From Acidobacteria bacterium RIFCSPLOWO2_12_FULL_65_11 (GTDB lineage: Bacteria > Acidobacteriota > Vicinamibacteria > Vicinamibacterales > CAVVIG01), in assembly GCA_001767495.1 (NCBI GenBank), contig MELA01000122.1, positions 1 through 46,182 of the forward strand: a stretch of DNA of 46,182 nt. The letters are read 5' to 3'. Below are positions 32,393 to 41,109 of the stretch, one piece after another. A program made the position numbers and the translations under genes. Positions within the stretch are counted from its first letter, which is position 1, and every line of letters begins with the position of its first letter. Under the pieces are notes generated by a model that had not been told where the DNA came from, ran no database searches, and saw only the letters and a program-made list of their open reading frames with translations.

Positions 32393-33514
32393 ATGAGCAG
32401 ATTTGACGACGACGACGGCGACGACAGAAATGAAGAAGGCAAGGACCAGTTCAACTGGTCCCACCGGCACGACCGGTCTCGCCACTTCGACCAGTACGTG
32501 CGCGCCCTCGACGTCTGGCGGGCCCGCGCCGCGCGCTCCGGCGGGAGCCTTCTCTGGATCGCGGCCGGGCTGCTTCTGCTGGTGTTGCTCGTCGCGACGG
32601 CGTATCAGGTACAGCCCGAGGAAGTCGGCGTGGTCGTCCGACTCGGCAAGTACGTGCGGACCGCGGAGCCTGGCCTACGGCTGAAGATTCCCTTTGTCGA
32701 GCAGGTGTACAAGATCCCCGTCCAGCGGCAGCTCAAGGAGGAATTCGGCTTTCGTACGACCCAGGCCGGTGTGCGCAGCACCTTCAGCGAGCAGAGCTTC
32801 GACACCGAGGCGGTGATGCTGACCGGAGACCTCAACGTTGCCGTGGTCGAGTGGATCGTCCAGTACCGCGTCGCGGACCCGTACCTCTATCTCTTCAAGG
32901 TCCGCAACGTCACCGATACCTTCCGGGCGATGACCGAGGCCATCATGAGGCAGGTGGTTGGCGACCGCACCGTGACAGAGGTGCTGACTGTCGGACGGCA
33001 GGCGATCGAGACGCGGGTGGAAGAGCTGCTGCGGGGGCTCACCGAGCAGTACGAGATGGGCATCACGATCGAGCAGGTCGTGCTGCAGGACGTCAATCCG
33101 CCGGATCCCGTCAAGCCGTCGTGGGACGAGGTCAACCAGGCGCAGCAGCAGCGCGACCGCATGATCAACGAGGCGCGAGCCGAGTACAACAAGGTGATTC
33201 CGCGCGCGAAGGGCGAAGCGCTGCAGGCGGTGCTCGAAGCCGAGGGCTACGGCCTCAATCGCGTGAACCGCGCGCAGGGCGAGGGCGCGCGCTTCCGATC
33301 GATCCAGGCGGCCTACGGCCGCGCGCCGGACGTGACTCGCGAGCGTCTGTACATCGAGACGATGGAGCGCGTGCTGCCTCGAGTAGGAAATAAGCTGTTT
33401 CTCGATCCCGACGTACGGGGCCTTGTGCCGCTGCTGTCGCTCGATGGGCTGAAAGCCACCGCGGCACCAGGCGCCGCCCCGCAGCCGGCATCGCCCGCTG
33501 GAGGTGCCCGATGA
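32393..33514 (+). CDS. hflK: HflK, membrane SPFH protein regulating FtsH
   Basis: 373 residues. Acidic Asp/Glu-rich N terminus, one transmembrane helix (about 53-70), then the SPFH/band-7 domain: VQPEEVGVVVRLGKYVRTAEPGLRLKIPFVEQVYKIPVQRQLKEEFGFRT, and MLTGDLNVAVVEWIVQYRVADPYLYLFKVRN. The coiled-coil C-terminal part (NQAQQQRDRMINEARAEYNKVIPRAKGEALQAVLEAEGYGLNRVNRAQGEGARF) is characteristic of HflK, ending in an Ala/Pro tail. The AAGGAG box is 6 bases before the ATG. In E. coli HflK and HflC surround the FtsH protease. Overlaps hflC by 4 bases. Confidence 0.93.
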   Translation: MSRFDDDDGDDRNEEGKDQFNWSHRHDRSRHFDQYVRALDVWRARAARSGGSLLWIAAGLLLLVLLVATAYQVQPEEVGVVVRLGKYVRTAEPGLRLKIPFVEQVYKIPVQRQLKEEFGFRTTQAGVRSTFSEQSFDTEAVMLTGDLNVAVVEWIVQYRVADPYLYLFKVRNVTDTFRAMTEAIMRQVVGDRTVTEVLTVGRQAIETRVEELLRGLTEQYEMGITIEQVVLQDVNPPDPVKPSWDEVNQAQQQRDRMINEARAEYNKVIPRAKGEALQAVLEAEGYGLNRVNRAQGEGARFRSIQAAYGRAPDVTRERLYIETMERVLPRVGNKLFLDPDVRGLVPLLSLDGLKATAAPGAAPQPASPAGGAR

Positions 33515-34440
33515 ATCGCAGATACCTGGTGGTCGGAATCGTGCTGGCCGTCCTCGTCGCAGCCGCGGCTTCCGCGTTCCGCGTCGGCGAGACCGAGCAG
33601 GTCATCATCACCCAGTTCGGCGATCCGATCGGCGTGCCGATCAAGGATCCCGGGCTGCACTTCAAAGTGCCGTTCATTCAGCAGGCCAACTATTTCGACA
33701 AGCGGTTCCTGGAGTGGGACGGCAATCGCAACCAGGTGCCGACAAAGGACAAGCGGTTCATCTGGGTCGACACGTACGCGCGCTGGCGCATCGTGGATCC
33801 GCTGCGCTTCTTCCAGCGGCTGCGCGACGAGCGGGGCGCCCAGTCGCGCCTCGACGACATCCTCGACGGAGAGACCAGAAACGCCGTCGCCCGGTACGAT
33901 CTCATCGAGCTCGTCCGCAACACCAATCGGAATCCGGCCGATATTCCCATCGAGGCGCAGGAGGAGGAAGTCATTCTCAACAGGATCGAGAAGGGACGCG
34001 ATCGGGTCTCACGGGAGATCCTCGAGCGGGCCTCCAGCCGGACGGCGGATCTGGGCATCGAGCTGCTCGACCTCCGGATCAAGCGCATTAACTACGTCGA
34101 TGAAGTGCAACGCGACGTGTTCGCGCGGATGATTGCCGAGCGCCAGCGGATCGCCGAGCTGTACCGGTCCGAAGGGCAGGGCGAGGCGGCGCGCATCGAG
34201 GGCGAGCGCGAACGGGACCTGCAGCGGATCCAGTCCGAAGCCTTCAGGATGGCCGAGGACCTGCGCGGGAAGGCGGACGCCGAGGCCACCGCCATCTACG
34301 CGGCGGCCTACGGCCGCGACGCCGCCTTCTATTCGTTCACGCGGTCGCTCGAGATGTACGAGAAGATGATCGATCCAGGAACGACGATCATCCTGGGGAC
34401 TGACAGCGAGTTGCTGAGGTACCTGGAGCGGGCACGCTAG
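33511..34440 (+). CDS. hflC: HflC, membrane SPFH protein
   Basis: 309 residues, one N-terminal membrane helix (about 4-24), SPFH domain: VGETEQVIITQFGDPIGVPIKDPGLHFKVPFIQQANYFDKRFLEWDGNRNQVPTKDKRFIWVDTYARWRIVDPLRFFQRLRDERGAQSRLDDI. The hallmark HflC section follows: ELLDLRIKRINYVDEVQRDVFARMIAERQRIAELYRSEGQGEAARIEGERERDLQRIQSEAFRMAEDLRGKADAEATAIYAAAY. Ends with an SLEMYEKMIDPGTTIILGTDSELLRYL region. The ATGA overlap with hflK shows an operon. The pair sits beside stress and trehalose genes, which fits a role in envelope quality control. Confidence 0.95.
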   Translation: MNRRYLVVGIVLAVLVAAAASAFRVGETEQVIITQFGDPIGVPIKDPGLHFKVPFIQQANYFDKRFLEWDGNRNQVPTKDKRFIWVDTYARWRIVDPLRFFQRLRDERGAQSRLDDILDGETRNAVARYDLIELVRNTNRNPADIPIEAQEEEVILNRIEKGRDRVSREILERASSRTADLGIELLDLRIKRINYVDEVQRDVFARMIAERQRIAELYRSEGQGEAARIEGERERDLQRIQSEAFRMAEDLRGKADAEATAIYAAAYGRDAAFYSFTRSLEMYEKMIDPGTTIILGTDSELLRYLERAR

Positions 34441-34565
34441 GCGAAGGCCAGACGCGATCCGTCTGCCGTCCGCAATCGGGGCCGGGGCGTCTTCTGGCGC
34501 TCGCGCACACTCGTGCCGATATCGTCAGAGTCGACCATCACATCCGCGTCGGAGGAGCCTGAGTC

Positions 34566-35777
34566 ATGTACAAAACACGCGTACCGCGCTACCTGAGATT
34601 CTTCCTGGCCACCGCCGTGTTGATCGGGCCTGCGGCCCCCGCCGCGGCGGCCGATGACGCGACGCCTGGCCCGGCGGCTCTGCCGGTATCGGTGCCGCTC
34701 GAGGAGTTTTCCCCGGGCTTCCTCGGCATGTACCGGAAGATGATGGAGATCGAGGACGAGATTGTCAGGTATTCCCTCAAGTACGGCGTGGACACGTCGC
34801 TCTCGAAGGCGGTGTGCCTGTATGAATCGGGCGGCAACGCCAACCTGACCTCGTCGGCTGGCGCCAAGGGCTACTTTCAGGTCATGCCGGCCACGTTCCG
34901 CTTGCTGCGCGTCCCCAGCAACATCGAGGCTGGCATCAAGTATCTCGGCCAGCTTGTCAGGCAGTTCGGACGCGAAGACTACGCGCTCGCCGCCTATAAC
35001 GGCGGCCCGAGGCGGGTGTCGCGCGGTGGGATCATGCCGCTCGAATCGCTGCAGTACGTCCTTGGCGTCGGCAGCTATCGCGCCGTGCTCAGGATGTACG
35101 AGCCCGCCGTGCGCGCGTATGCCACCGAACTGGCGCTCCTGACGACGGGCGCGGGCGACGATTGGTGGACGCTGTCCCAGCGCCTGAAGGTTCCCGTTGT
35201 GCAAGTGAGACTGCATAATCCGTTTCTGGCGGCACGATCGCTGCAGCCCGGCCGGATCGTCGCCTATCCCCGGGAGCCCCGCAGCGACTTGTTCGACGGC
35301 GGCGGCAGTGAGCTGCAGTACCGGGCCAGGATTGGCGACAATTTTCTCAAGCTGGCCTTCACGCTCGAAGTGGACGCCGATCGCCTTCGCGAAACCAACG
35401 GGTTGTGGCGGCTCGAGCCGCTCCTGCCCGACACGGTCCTGACCATCCCGCTGGGCCCGCCGGGCAAGTACACCGAGTACCGCGTGGCGGCGGGTGACGG
35501 GCTCTTTGAGATTGCCGGCCGTCTGTCGGTCGATCCCTGGTGGATCATCCGGGACAACGGCCTCTGGGATGAACAGGTCCGCGCGGGCACGACCCTCCGC
35601 ATCCGCGTACCGCCGCCGAGGCCGACGTATCGAACGCACATGGTGAGACCGGGCGACAATCTCACGGCCATCGCCCGGCGGTACAGTGTCACCGTATCGG
35701 CCATCCAGGCCGCCAACTCGCTCGGCAACCGTACGATCATTCGGCCCGGCGAACGCTTACGGATCCCCCTCAGCTAA
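34566..35777 (+). CDS. Lytic transglycosylase with LysM domains
   Basis: 403 residues with a signal peptide (cleaved near residue 27, AAAA). Residues about 65-200 are a transglycosylase SLT domain: YSLKYGVDTSLSKAVCLYESGGNANLTSSAGAKGYFQVMPATF has the catalytic glutamate in YESGGN and the GAKGYFQVMP loop, and DYALAAYNGGPRRV is the conserved AYNxGP motif. Two LysM-like repeats follow: YRVAAGDGLFEIAGRLSVDPWWIIRDNGL (about 300-340, divergent) and THMVRPGDNLTAIARRYSVTVSAIQAANSLGN (about 358-400). GGAGGAG lies 6-15 bases before the ATG. It would cut peptidoglycan in the periplasm. Confidence 0.9.
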   Translation: MYKTRVPRYLRFFLATAVLIGPAAPAAAADDATPGPAALPVSVPLEEFSPGFLGMYRKMMEIEDEIVRYSLKYGVDTSLSKAVCLYESGGNANLTSSAGAKGYFQVMPATFRLLRVPSNIEAGIKYLGQLVRQFGREDYALAAYNGGPRRVSRGGIMPLESLQYVLGVGSYRAVLRMYEPAVRAYATELALLTTGAGDDWWTLSQRLKVPVVQVRLHNPFLAARSLQPGRIVAYPREPRSDLFDGGGSELQYRARIGDNFLKLAFTLEVDADRLRETNGLWRLEPLLPDTVLTIPLGPPGKYTEYRVAAGDGLFEIAGRLSVDPWWIIRDNGLWDEQVRAGTTLRIRVPPPRPTYRTHMVRPGDNLTAIARRYSVTVSAIQAANSLGNRTIIRPGERLRIPLS

Positions 35778-35854
35778 GGCGCGACTGCAAGACCGCTCAT
35801 CCCAGGCGCCTCGCGAAAGTGGATGTTCGACGAGGACTGCTGTCAGAATGATCC

Positions 35855-37522
35855 ATGCCCGACATGAGACGAACCGGGTCCGCGCACGATCCGCTGTGGT
35901 ACAAGGACGCCATCATCTACGAGCTGCCCGTCAAGTCGTTTTGTGACGCCAACGCGGACGGCATCGGCGATTTTCAAGGTCTGCATCAGAAACTCGACTA
36001 TCTCCAGAGCCTGGGTGTGACGTGTCTCTGGTTGCTGCCGTTCTTTCCCTCGCCGCTCAAAGACGACGGGTACGACATCGCCGACTACGTGAACGTCCAT
36101 CCGAGCTATGGGACGATGGAGGACTTCAAGACGTTTCTGCAGGCCGCCCACGAGCGCGGCCTGCAGGTGGTCGTCGAGCTCGTGCTCAACCACACATCGG
36201 ACCAGCATCCCTGGTTCCAGCGGGCACGGTCGGCGCCGGCCGGATCGCCGGAGCGCGACTACTACGTGTGGAGCAATACGAAGCAGCGCTACGAGCAGTC
36301 GCGGGTCATCTTCGTGGACGCCGAACCCTCGAACTGGACGTGGGATCCCGTCGCAGAGGCGTACTACTGGCACCGATTCTTCCATCATCAGCCGGATCTC
36401 AACTACGACAACCCGGCCGTCGTCCGCGAGATGCTCGCGGTGCTGGACTTCTGGATCGATCTGGGTGTCGACGGCTTCCGTCTCGACGCGGTGCCGTATC
36501 TGGTCGAACGCGATCAGTCGAGCTGCGAGAACCTGCCAGAGACGCATGCCATCATCAAGGCGATTCGGCGGCACATCGATGAGCGGACTCCCGGCCGGAT
36601 GCTGCTGGGCGAGGCGAACCAGCTGCCGGCGGACGTGCGGTCGTATTTCGGCGACGGCGACGAATGTCACATGGCCTATCACTTTCCGCTCATGCCGCGC
36701 ATCTTCATGGGGCTGCACCTGGAGGATCGGCAGCCGATCGCCGACGTCATGGAGCGGACGCCATCCATCCCTGACAGTTGCCAGTGGGCGCTGTTCCTGC
36801 GGAACCACGACGAGCTGACGCTCGAGATGGTGACCGACATCGAGCGCGATTACATGTACCTTGCGTACAGCATGGACCCGCAGGCTCGGCTCAATATCGG
36901 CATTCGCCGGCGATTGGCGCCACTGCTCGGCAACGATCGTCGCCGGATCGAGCTGCTGATCGGCCTGCTGTTCTCCTTTCCGGGCACGCCGATCGTCTAC
37001 TATGGCGACGAAATCGGCATGGGCGACAATCTCTATCTCGGCGACCGCAACGGCGTCCGGACGCCGATGCAATGGACCGGCGATCGCAACGCCGGTTTCT
37101 CGCGCTGCAACCCGGCGCGACTGTACAGCCCGGTCATCATGGACGCGGTATACGGCTACGACGCGGTCAGCGTCGAGGCGCAGGACAGCGATACGGCGTC
37201 GCTTCTGTACTGGATGCGGAATATGATCCGGCTGCGGCAGCTGTTCAAGGTCTTCGGGCGGGGCACGATGGAGTTTCTGTCGCCGTCGAACCGCAAGGTG
37301 CTGGCCTACGTCCGCCGGTACCGCGATGACACGATTCTCTGCGTGGCCAACCTCTCCCGCGCCGTGCAGCCGGCCGAACTCGATCTGGGAGCGTTCGTGG
37401 GCCTGGTGCCGGTGGAAATGCTGGGCTACACGGAATTTCCCGCCATCGGCACGCTGCCGTACTTTCTGACGCTTGGCCCGTATGCCTTCTACTGGTTCGA
37501 ACTCCAGCGTCCAAGAAGCTGA
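35855..37522 (+). CDS. treS: Trehalose synthase (maltose alpha-D-glucosyltransferase)
   Basis: 555 residues of GH13 subfamily 16. LWYKDAIIYELPVKSFCDANADGIGDFQGLHQKLDYLQSLGVTCLWLLPFFPSPLKDDGYDIADY is typical of TreS. Catalytic set: nucleophile D211 (GFRLDAVPYL), acid/base E253 (MLLGEANQ) and D319 (FLRNHDEL). Length corresponds to TreS without a fused maltokinase. It interconverts maltose and trehalose. Weak ribosome binding site; an ATG three codons later is possible. The glycosyltransferase starts 1 base after its stop, so the two are cotranscribed. The separate maltokinase at the right end would use its maltose, leading to the GlgE route, although glgE is not in this window. Confidence 0.9.
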   Translation: MPDMRRTGSAHDPLWYKDAIIYELPVKSFCDANADGIGDFQGLHQKLDYLQSLGVTCLWLLPFFPSPLKDDGYDIADYVNVHPSYGTMEDFKTFLQAAHERGLQVVVELVLNHTSDQHPWFQRARSAPAGSPERDYYVWSNTKQRYEQSRVIFVDAEPSNWTWDPVAEAYYWHRFFHHQPDLNYDNPAVVREMLAVLDFWIDLGVDGFRLDAVPYLVERDQSSCENLPETHAIIKAIRRHIDERTPGRMLLGEANQLPADVRSYFGDGDECHMAYHFPLMPRIFMGLHLEDRQPIADVMERTPSIPDSCQWALFLRNHDELTLEMVTDIERDYMYLAYSMDPQARLNIGIRRRLAPLLGNDRRRIELLIGLLFSFPGTPIVYYGDEIGMGDNLYLGDRNGVRTPMQWTGDRNAGFSRCNPARLYSPVIMDAVYGYDAVSVEAQDSDTASLLYWMRNMIRLRQLFKVFGRGTMEFLSPSNRKVLAYVRRYRDDTILCVANLSRAVQPAELDLGAFVGLVPVEMLGYTEFPAIGTLPYFLTLGPYAFYWFELQRPRS

Positions 37523-37523
37523 C

Positions 37524-38759
37524 GTGCCGGACGGCGGCGCCGGCGTCGACGTCATCGTCGGGTTGACGAGCCACAACGACGTGGGCACGGTCGGCGCGGT
37601 CGTCCGCGCCCTGCAGGACGGCCTGGCGCGGTACGCCGCGTCGAGCGCCGTGCGATTCGTCCTGGCGGACGCGGGATCGACCGACGGCACCCGCGAGGCC
37701 GTGCGGGAAGCGGTGGGGCCGTCCGCGCTCGTGGAAGTGGAGTCCGGGCGCGGCGCGGAGCTTGGCGAACCGCCGTATCACGGCCAGCACGGGCGCGAGG
37801 CGGCGTTGCGGGCGATTATCGAGACGACGCACCGCCTGGGCGCCAGGGCCTGCACCGTCATCGATGCGCGCCTCCAATCCGTGGAACCGGAATGGATCGA
37901 CCGGCTCCTCGTGCCCGTCCTGGCCGACGGGTTCGACTACGTCTCGCCGTATTACGCCCGGCCGGTCGCCGAAGGGGCGATCACCAAGGGCATCGTGTAT
38001 CCGATGTTCAGGGCCCTGTACGGCGTCCGGCTGCGTCAGCCGGCCGCAGGCGAGTTCGGCTGTTCCGGGCGACTGGCGGCGCACTACCTGGAACAGGACT
38101 TCTGGGACGCCGAATTCGCGCCAGTCGGGATCGACCTCTGGCTGGCCGTCGCCGCCGCCTGTGGGGAGTTCCGTTCCTGTGAGGCGGTGCTGGGGACTCG
38201 GGGGGCGGTGTCGCGCGGCGCACCGACCGACCTCAGCACGACGCTCAAGCAGGTCGTGGGTTCGCTGTTTGCCGATCTGGAACGTCGGGTCGACGTCTGG
38301 CAGCGCGTCCGGGGCTCCAGGGCGATCCCGATTCGTGGCGCGGTCGGCGGGATGGATCCGCAGGCGCCGACGGGGAACGTCGACGGGTTGATGGAATCCT
38401 TCCGGCTCGGTTACCGCGAGCTCCGTGAGATCTGGACGTGGGTCTTGCCGCCGCGGTCGATCGTCGAACTGCGCACGCTGACCGAGACGGCCGCGGAGCG
38501 CTTTCGGTTCGACGATCGGCTCTGGGCGGGCATCGTCTACGACTTTGCGGTGGGCTACAGCCTTCGCGTCATGCCCCGCGACCACCTCCTGCGCTCCCTG
38601 ACGCCGTTGTACAGCGGCTGGCTGGCGTCGTTCGTGCTCCAGATGGAGGGAGCCTCGCTGCAGGGAATTGAAGAGCGCGTCGAGCGGGTGTGCCTGGCGT
38701 TCGAGTCGGAGAAGCGCCACTTGATCTCACGGTGGCGATGGCCGGAGCGCCTTCGATGA
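37524..38759 (+). CDS. Glycosyltransferase, GpgS/glucosylglycerate-synthase-like
   Basis: 411 residues from GTG 37524. GT-A fold: VDVIVGLTSHNDVGTVGAVVRALQDGL (UDP-sugar site), LADAGSTDGTREAV, GRGAELGEPPYHGQHGREAALRAI, and ACTVIDARLQSVEPEWIDRLL containing the metal-binding D-x-x type motif; then KGIVYPMFRALYGVRLRQPAAGEFGCSGRLAAHYLEQDFWDAEFAPVGIDLWLAVAAA, a region conserved in glucosyl-3-phosphoglycerate/glucosylglycerate synthases. The C-terminal part is helical. The product may be a compatible solute such as glucosylglycerate; the precise acceptor cannot be read from the sequence. Follows treS by 1 base. Confidence 0.75.
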   Translation: MPDGGAGVDVIVGLTSHNDVGTVGAVVRALQDGLARYAASSAVRFVLADAGSTDGTREAVREAVGPSALVEVESGRGAELGEPPYHGQHGREAALRAIIETTHRLGARACTVIDARLQSVEPEWIDRLLVPVLADGFDYVSPYYARPVAEGAITKGIVYPMFRALYGVRLRQPAAGEFGCSGRLAAHYLEQDFWDAEFAPVGIDLWLAVAAACGEFRSCEAVLGTRGAVSRGAPTDLSTTLKQVVGSLFADLERRVDVWQRVRGSRAIPIRGAVGGMDPQAPTGNVDGLMESFRLGYRELREIWTWVLPPRSIVELRTLTETAAERFRFDDRLWAGIVYDFAVGYSLRVMPRDHLLRSLTPLYSGWLASFVLQMEGASLQGIEERVERVCLAFESEKRHLISRWRWPERLR

Positions 38760-38816
38760 CGGCCAACGGCCGGGCTGCCGACACCAGGCGCGGCGAACAC
38801 AAGAAAAGGAGCAGCC

Positions 38817-39518
38817 ATGTGGGCAGAAATTGATCAGATCCTGCGGCAGGCGACCAGGCAGATTGCCGACCACGTCGCGAGCTTCCTGCCCGGCGTGCTG
38901 GTGGCACTGGTGCTGATCCTGGCGACCGTGGTGGCCGCGGCGCTCGTCCGCGCGCTGCTCGGCCGCGCACTGCGCGGTCTCGAGTTCGACCGGCACGCCG
39001 ACCATCTGGGCCTGGCGGTGCTGCTCGGCTGGCCGTCGTCGACGACCAGTCCGTCGCAGACCTTGACGCGCGTCGTCTATTGGACGGTCGTCGTCCTCGG
39101 CCTGCTCCTCAGCCTGACCGCGCTCAACGCCACCATCCCGTCGCGGTTCGCGCTGTCGGTGTTCCAGTACCTCCCGAACCTCCTGGCCGCCCTGATGATC
39201 CTGGTCGTCGGGGCGATTGCGGCGCGGTTCCTGTCGCGATCGGTGCTCATCGGCGCCGTCAACATGCAGATCCGATCGGCGCGCCTCCTCAGCCTCGCCG
39301 TCAGATGGCTCGTGCTGCTCATCGCGGTCGCCATGGCTCTCGATCACCTCAGCATCGGCCGCAATGTCCTGCTTCTGGCCTTTGGCATCCTGTTCGGCGG
39401 GATCGTCCTTGCGGCGGCGCTCGCGGTGGGGCTGGGGGCGAGAGACGCCGTCAGTCGGGCGCTCGAACGCCAGCTCCAGGAGCCGCCGCGCGGCGATGAC
39501 GAGGTGAATCACGTCTGA
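38817..39518 (+). CDS. Mechanosensitive-channel TM-helix-repeat protein
   Basis: 233 residues, about five transmembrane helices. Repeats of the conserved-TM-helix type (PF05552) are seen: FLPGVLVALVLILATVVAAALVRALLGRAL, then YLPNLLAALMILVVGAIAARFLSRSVL, where the P-N-L-L-A-A-L pattern precedes a helix. These domains occur in mechanosensitive channels, often without the MscS beta domain. The tail is charged (ALERQLQEPPRGDDEVNHV). AAGGAG is 6 bases before the ATG. It may release osmolytes on hypo-osmotic shock, which suits the setting. Its last 18 codons are duplicated 3.18 kb downstream. Confidence 0.8.
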   Translation: MWAEIDQILRQATRQIADHVASFLPGVLVALVLILATVVAAALVRALLGRALRGLEFDRHADHLGLAVLLGWPSSTTSPSQTLTRVVYWTVVVLGLLLSLTALNATIPSRFALSVFQYLPNLLAALMILVVGAIAARFLSRSVLIGAVNMQIRSARLLSLAVRWLVLLIAVAMALDHLSIGRNVLLLAFGILFGGIVLAAALAVGLGARDAVSRALERQLQEPPRGDDEVNHV

Positions 39519-39635
39519 GTGATGGGCGGCGGGCTGCGCGAGACTCATGGCCGCCTGCCCTCGAGCTCGCGCTTCAGAATGATCGCGGACGGCCTGGCGA
39601 ACCGAATCCTCACCGCCAGCGGCGTGCCATCGATC
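39461..39635 (+). repeat. Direct repeat, copy A
   Basis: 175 bases, about 95 percent identical by eye to 42639-42812, in the same orientation. It covers the last 18 codons of the channel gene, the intergenic part and the last codons of treZ on the opposite strand. The final 90 bases are identical in the two copies. Confidence 0.93.
39545..39635 (-). pseudogene. TreZ C-terminal fragment
   Basis: Reading on the minus strand, IDGTPLAVRIRFARPSAIILKRELEGRRP and a stop reproduce the last 28-29 residues of TreZ at 42722-42811, with a single change at the last residue. The rest of treZ is not present here; it is part of repeat copy A and not an independent gene. Confidence 0.9.
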
Positions 39636-40240
39636 CCCGCGCCGCAGCCTGCCCGCGCGCCGCCGCTCCCCGCCGGAGATCCCGACGTGGTCTGGCAGGC
39701 CGACGAGTCCCTGGTGGTCGACCCCTGCTCCTGACCGACGGCCGACGGCGCGCCGAAGGTGTGCCCTGCGGTAGTGCCGCACGTCGAACGAGGTGGTTGG
39801 TCTTGATTCTCCGTCGCCAGCGTCACACAATCGGCGCGTCAGGGTGGGGCCAATCCGCCCTGTTGTCGGAGGGGAGGACGGAGCTGAGAACGGGCCTTCC
39901 GTTAACCCCACCCCCTAATGTTTCCTATCGTCCTCGTCATCGTCAATCGTCCCACCTTGTGGCGGTAATGGTCCGCAGTGCGACCGCATCATCACGTTCA
40001 CGGGCAAGGTCAATGCTGATGAGATTGCATTCAGCCGCGACGTCGAGTTCGGGAGGGTGGCGACCCCGGTGCCAATGGACTCTTTGGCGCAGGGGAGGGA
40101 GCCGTACGCGAGTTCACCGCGAAGCGCGTGCGGTAGCTGCTGATCATTGCTCGCAGCTCATGGCTTGCGGCTCAGAGCCCGCCGCAAGTCGTGAGCCTCG
40201 CCAACCTCGACATCCCGATTACAATGCTCCTCCAGGTGTG
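39636..40240. other. Gap without a recognisable gene
   Basis: About 600 bases between repeat copy A and the DUF5674 gene. No conserved protein is seen in any frame; a plus-strand frame running through it up to 39734 is an extension of repeat sequence. No RNA gene noticed. Confidence 0.5.
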
Positions 40241-40588
40241 ATGAGGAGAGCCACCAAGGCGGACCCCGTGTCGATGGACGAACTCCGGCAGCTTGCCGAA
40301 CGGCGTTTCGGTGACATGGTCAAGGCGGTCGTGGACCTCAGGCGCGGCATCCTGCTGCTCGACGCCGAACTCCATGCAGACCAGGAGGCGGAACTGCTGG
40401 CCGAGGGGTCGGCGCAGGGAGACCTGTGGGGGATCAATCTCTATCCTGCGGCTGACGGCGCCGATTGGCTGGAATTCGATTCCATGATCAATCTCCGTCC
40501 TTCATTCGGCAATCGGTCCCGTGGCGTGGACGAACCGGCGACTCGTGAGGCCATCATCGCTCTCGTGGATCGTGTGGTGCGCCGATGA
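40241..40588 (+). CDS. DUF5674 family protein
   Basis: 115 residues from ATG 40241 (an alternative ATG lies at 40274). MDELRQLAERRFGDMVKAVVDLRRGILLLDAELHADQEAELLAEGSAQGDLWGINLYPAADGADWLEFDSMINLRPSFGNRSRGVDEPATREAIIALVDRVV matches DUF5674: FGDMVKxVVD, ELHADxEAxLLxxGS, DLWGxNxYP and INLRPxxGN are its conserved blocks. Function unknown. It overlaps the next gene by ATGA, as toxin-antitoxin-like pairs often do. Confidence 0.88.
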   Translation: MRRATKADPVSMDELRQLAERRFGDMVKAVVDLRRGILLLDAELHADQEAELLAEGSAQGDLWGINLYPAADGADWLEFDSMINLRPSFGNRSRGVDEPATREAIIALVDRVVRR

Positions 40589-40938
40589 GTCACATTCAGC
40601 ATCGAGATCTGGCCGGCGGGCGCTGGTGGCAGCTGTCCCTGGCCGAGCAGCTGGGCCATGTGGGCAGCGAGATCAGTCGTGCCCTTCGTTGGACGTCGCG
40701 CAATCCCGATGTGGCGCGTGGAGCGGTGTACCGCGCGCTCGAGCTGCTGGATCTCACGCTTGCAGACCCTCGACAGCGACAGTCACCGGCACGCCTCCGC
40801 GAAATTGCGCGGGCGCGGGAAGTGGTGGCGGACTTTTTCGCTGGGCCCAACCAGTACGGTTCGACGGGTCCCTCCATCCAGAAGTACTTCGACGCCTATG
40901 CCGTCGCGGCCCGAAGGCCTGCCCTGACACAAACCTGA
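40585..40938 (+). CDS. Hypothetical partner of DUF5674 protein
   Basis: 117 residues, helical. GGRWWQLSLAEQLGHVGSEISRALRWTSRNPDVARGAVYRALELLDLTLADPRQRQSPARLREIARAREVVADFFAGPNQYGSTGPSIQKYFDAYAVAARR looks like the small helical proteins often found beside DUF5674 genes, with a conserved NxYGST...KYFxAYA end. No catalytic motif is evident. The ATG overlaps the DUF5674 stop (ATGA), showing translational coupling. Possibly a HEPN-like or antitoxin-like partner; I cannot tell which. Confidence 0.75.
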   Translation: MSHIQHRDLAGGRWWQLSLAEQLGHVGSEISRALRWTSRNPDVARGAVYRALELLDLTLADPRQRQSPARLREIARAREVVADFFAGPNQYGSTGPSIQKYFDAYAVAARRPALTQT

Positions 40939-41109
40939 CACTTCTCTGACGCCGGGCGGGATCCTTACCGCTTAGGTGACTTCGCAAACCGCAGCGCGCA
41001 CACGCACTGGTGGGCCGCGAAAACAACGGGATGAGCCGATTTCCTAAGGGGAAAACTACTTTCCGCCGCTGCTCGTTGGCGTCTGGCTGAAGTGACCGCT
41101 TGTTTGCCG

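Noticed and set aside
35843-37690. A 615-codon minus-strand open frame opposite treS
   Set aside because: No family resemblance; treS on the other strand has all catalytic residues.
25991-39930. Shared 13-base sequence AATGTTTCCTATC after the intron end (near 25992) and near 39918
   Set aside because: Matches of this length are expected by chance in a 46-kb window; flanks do not agree.
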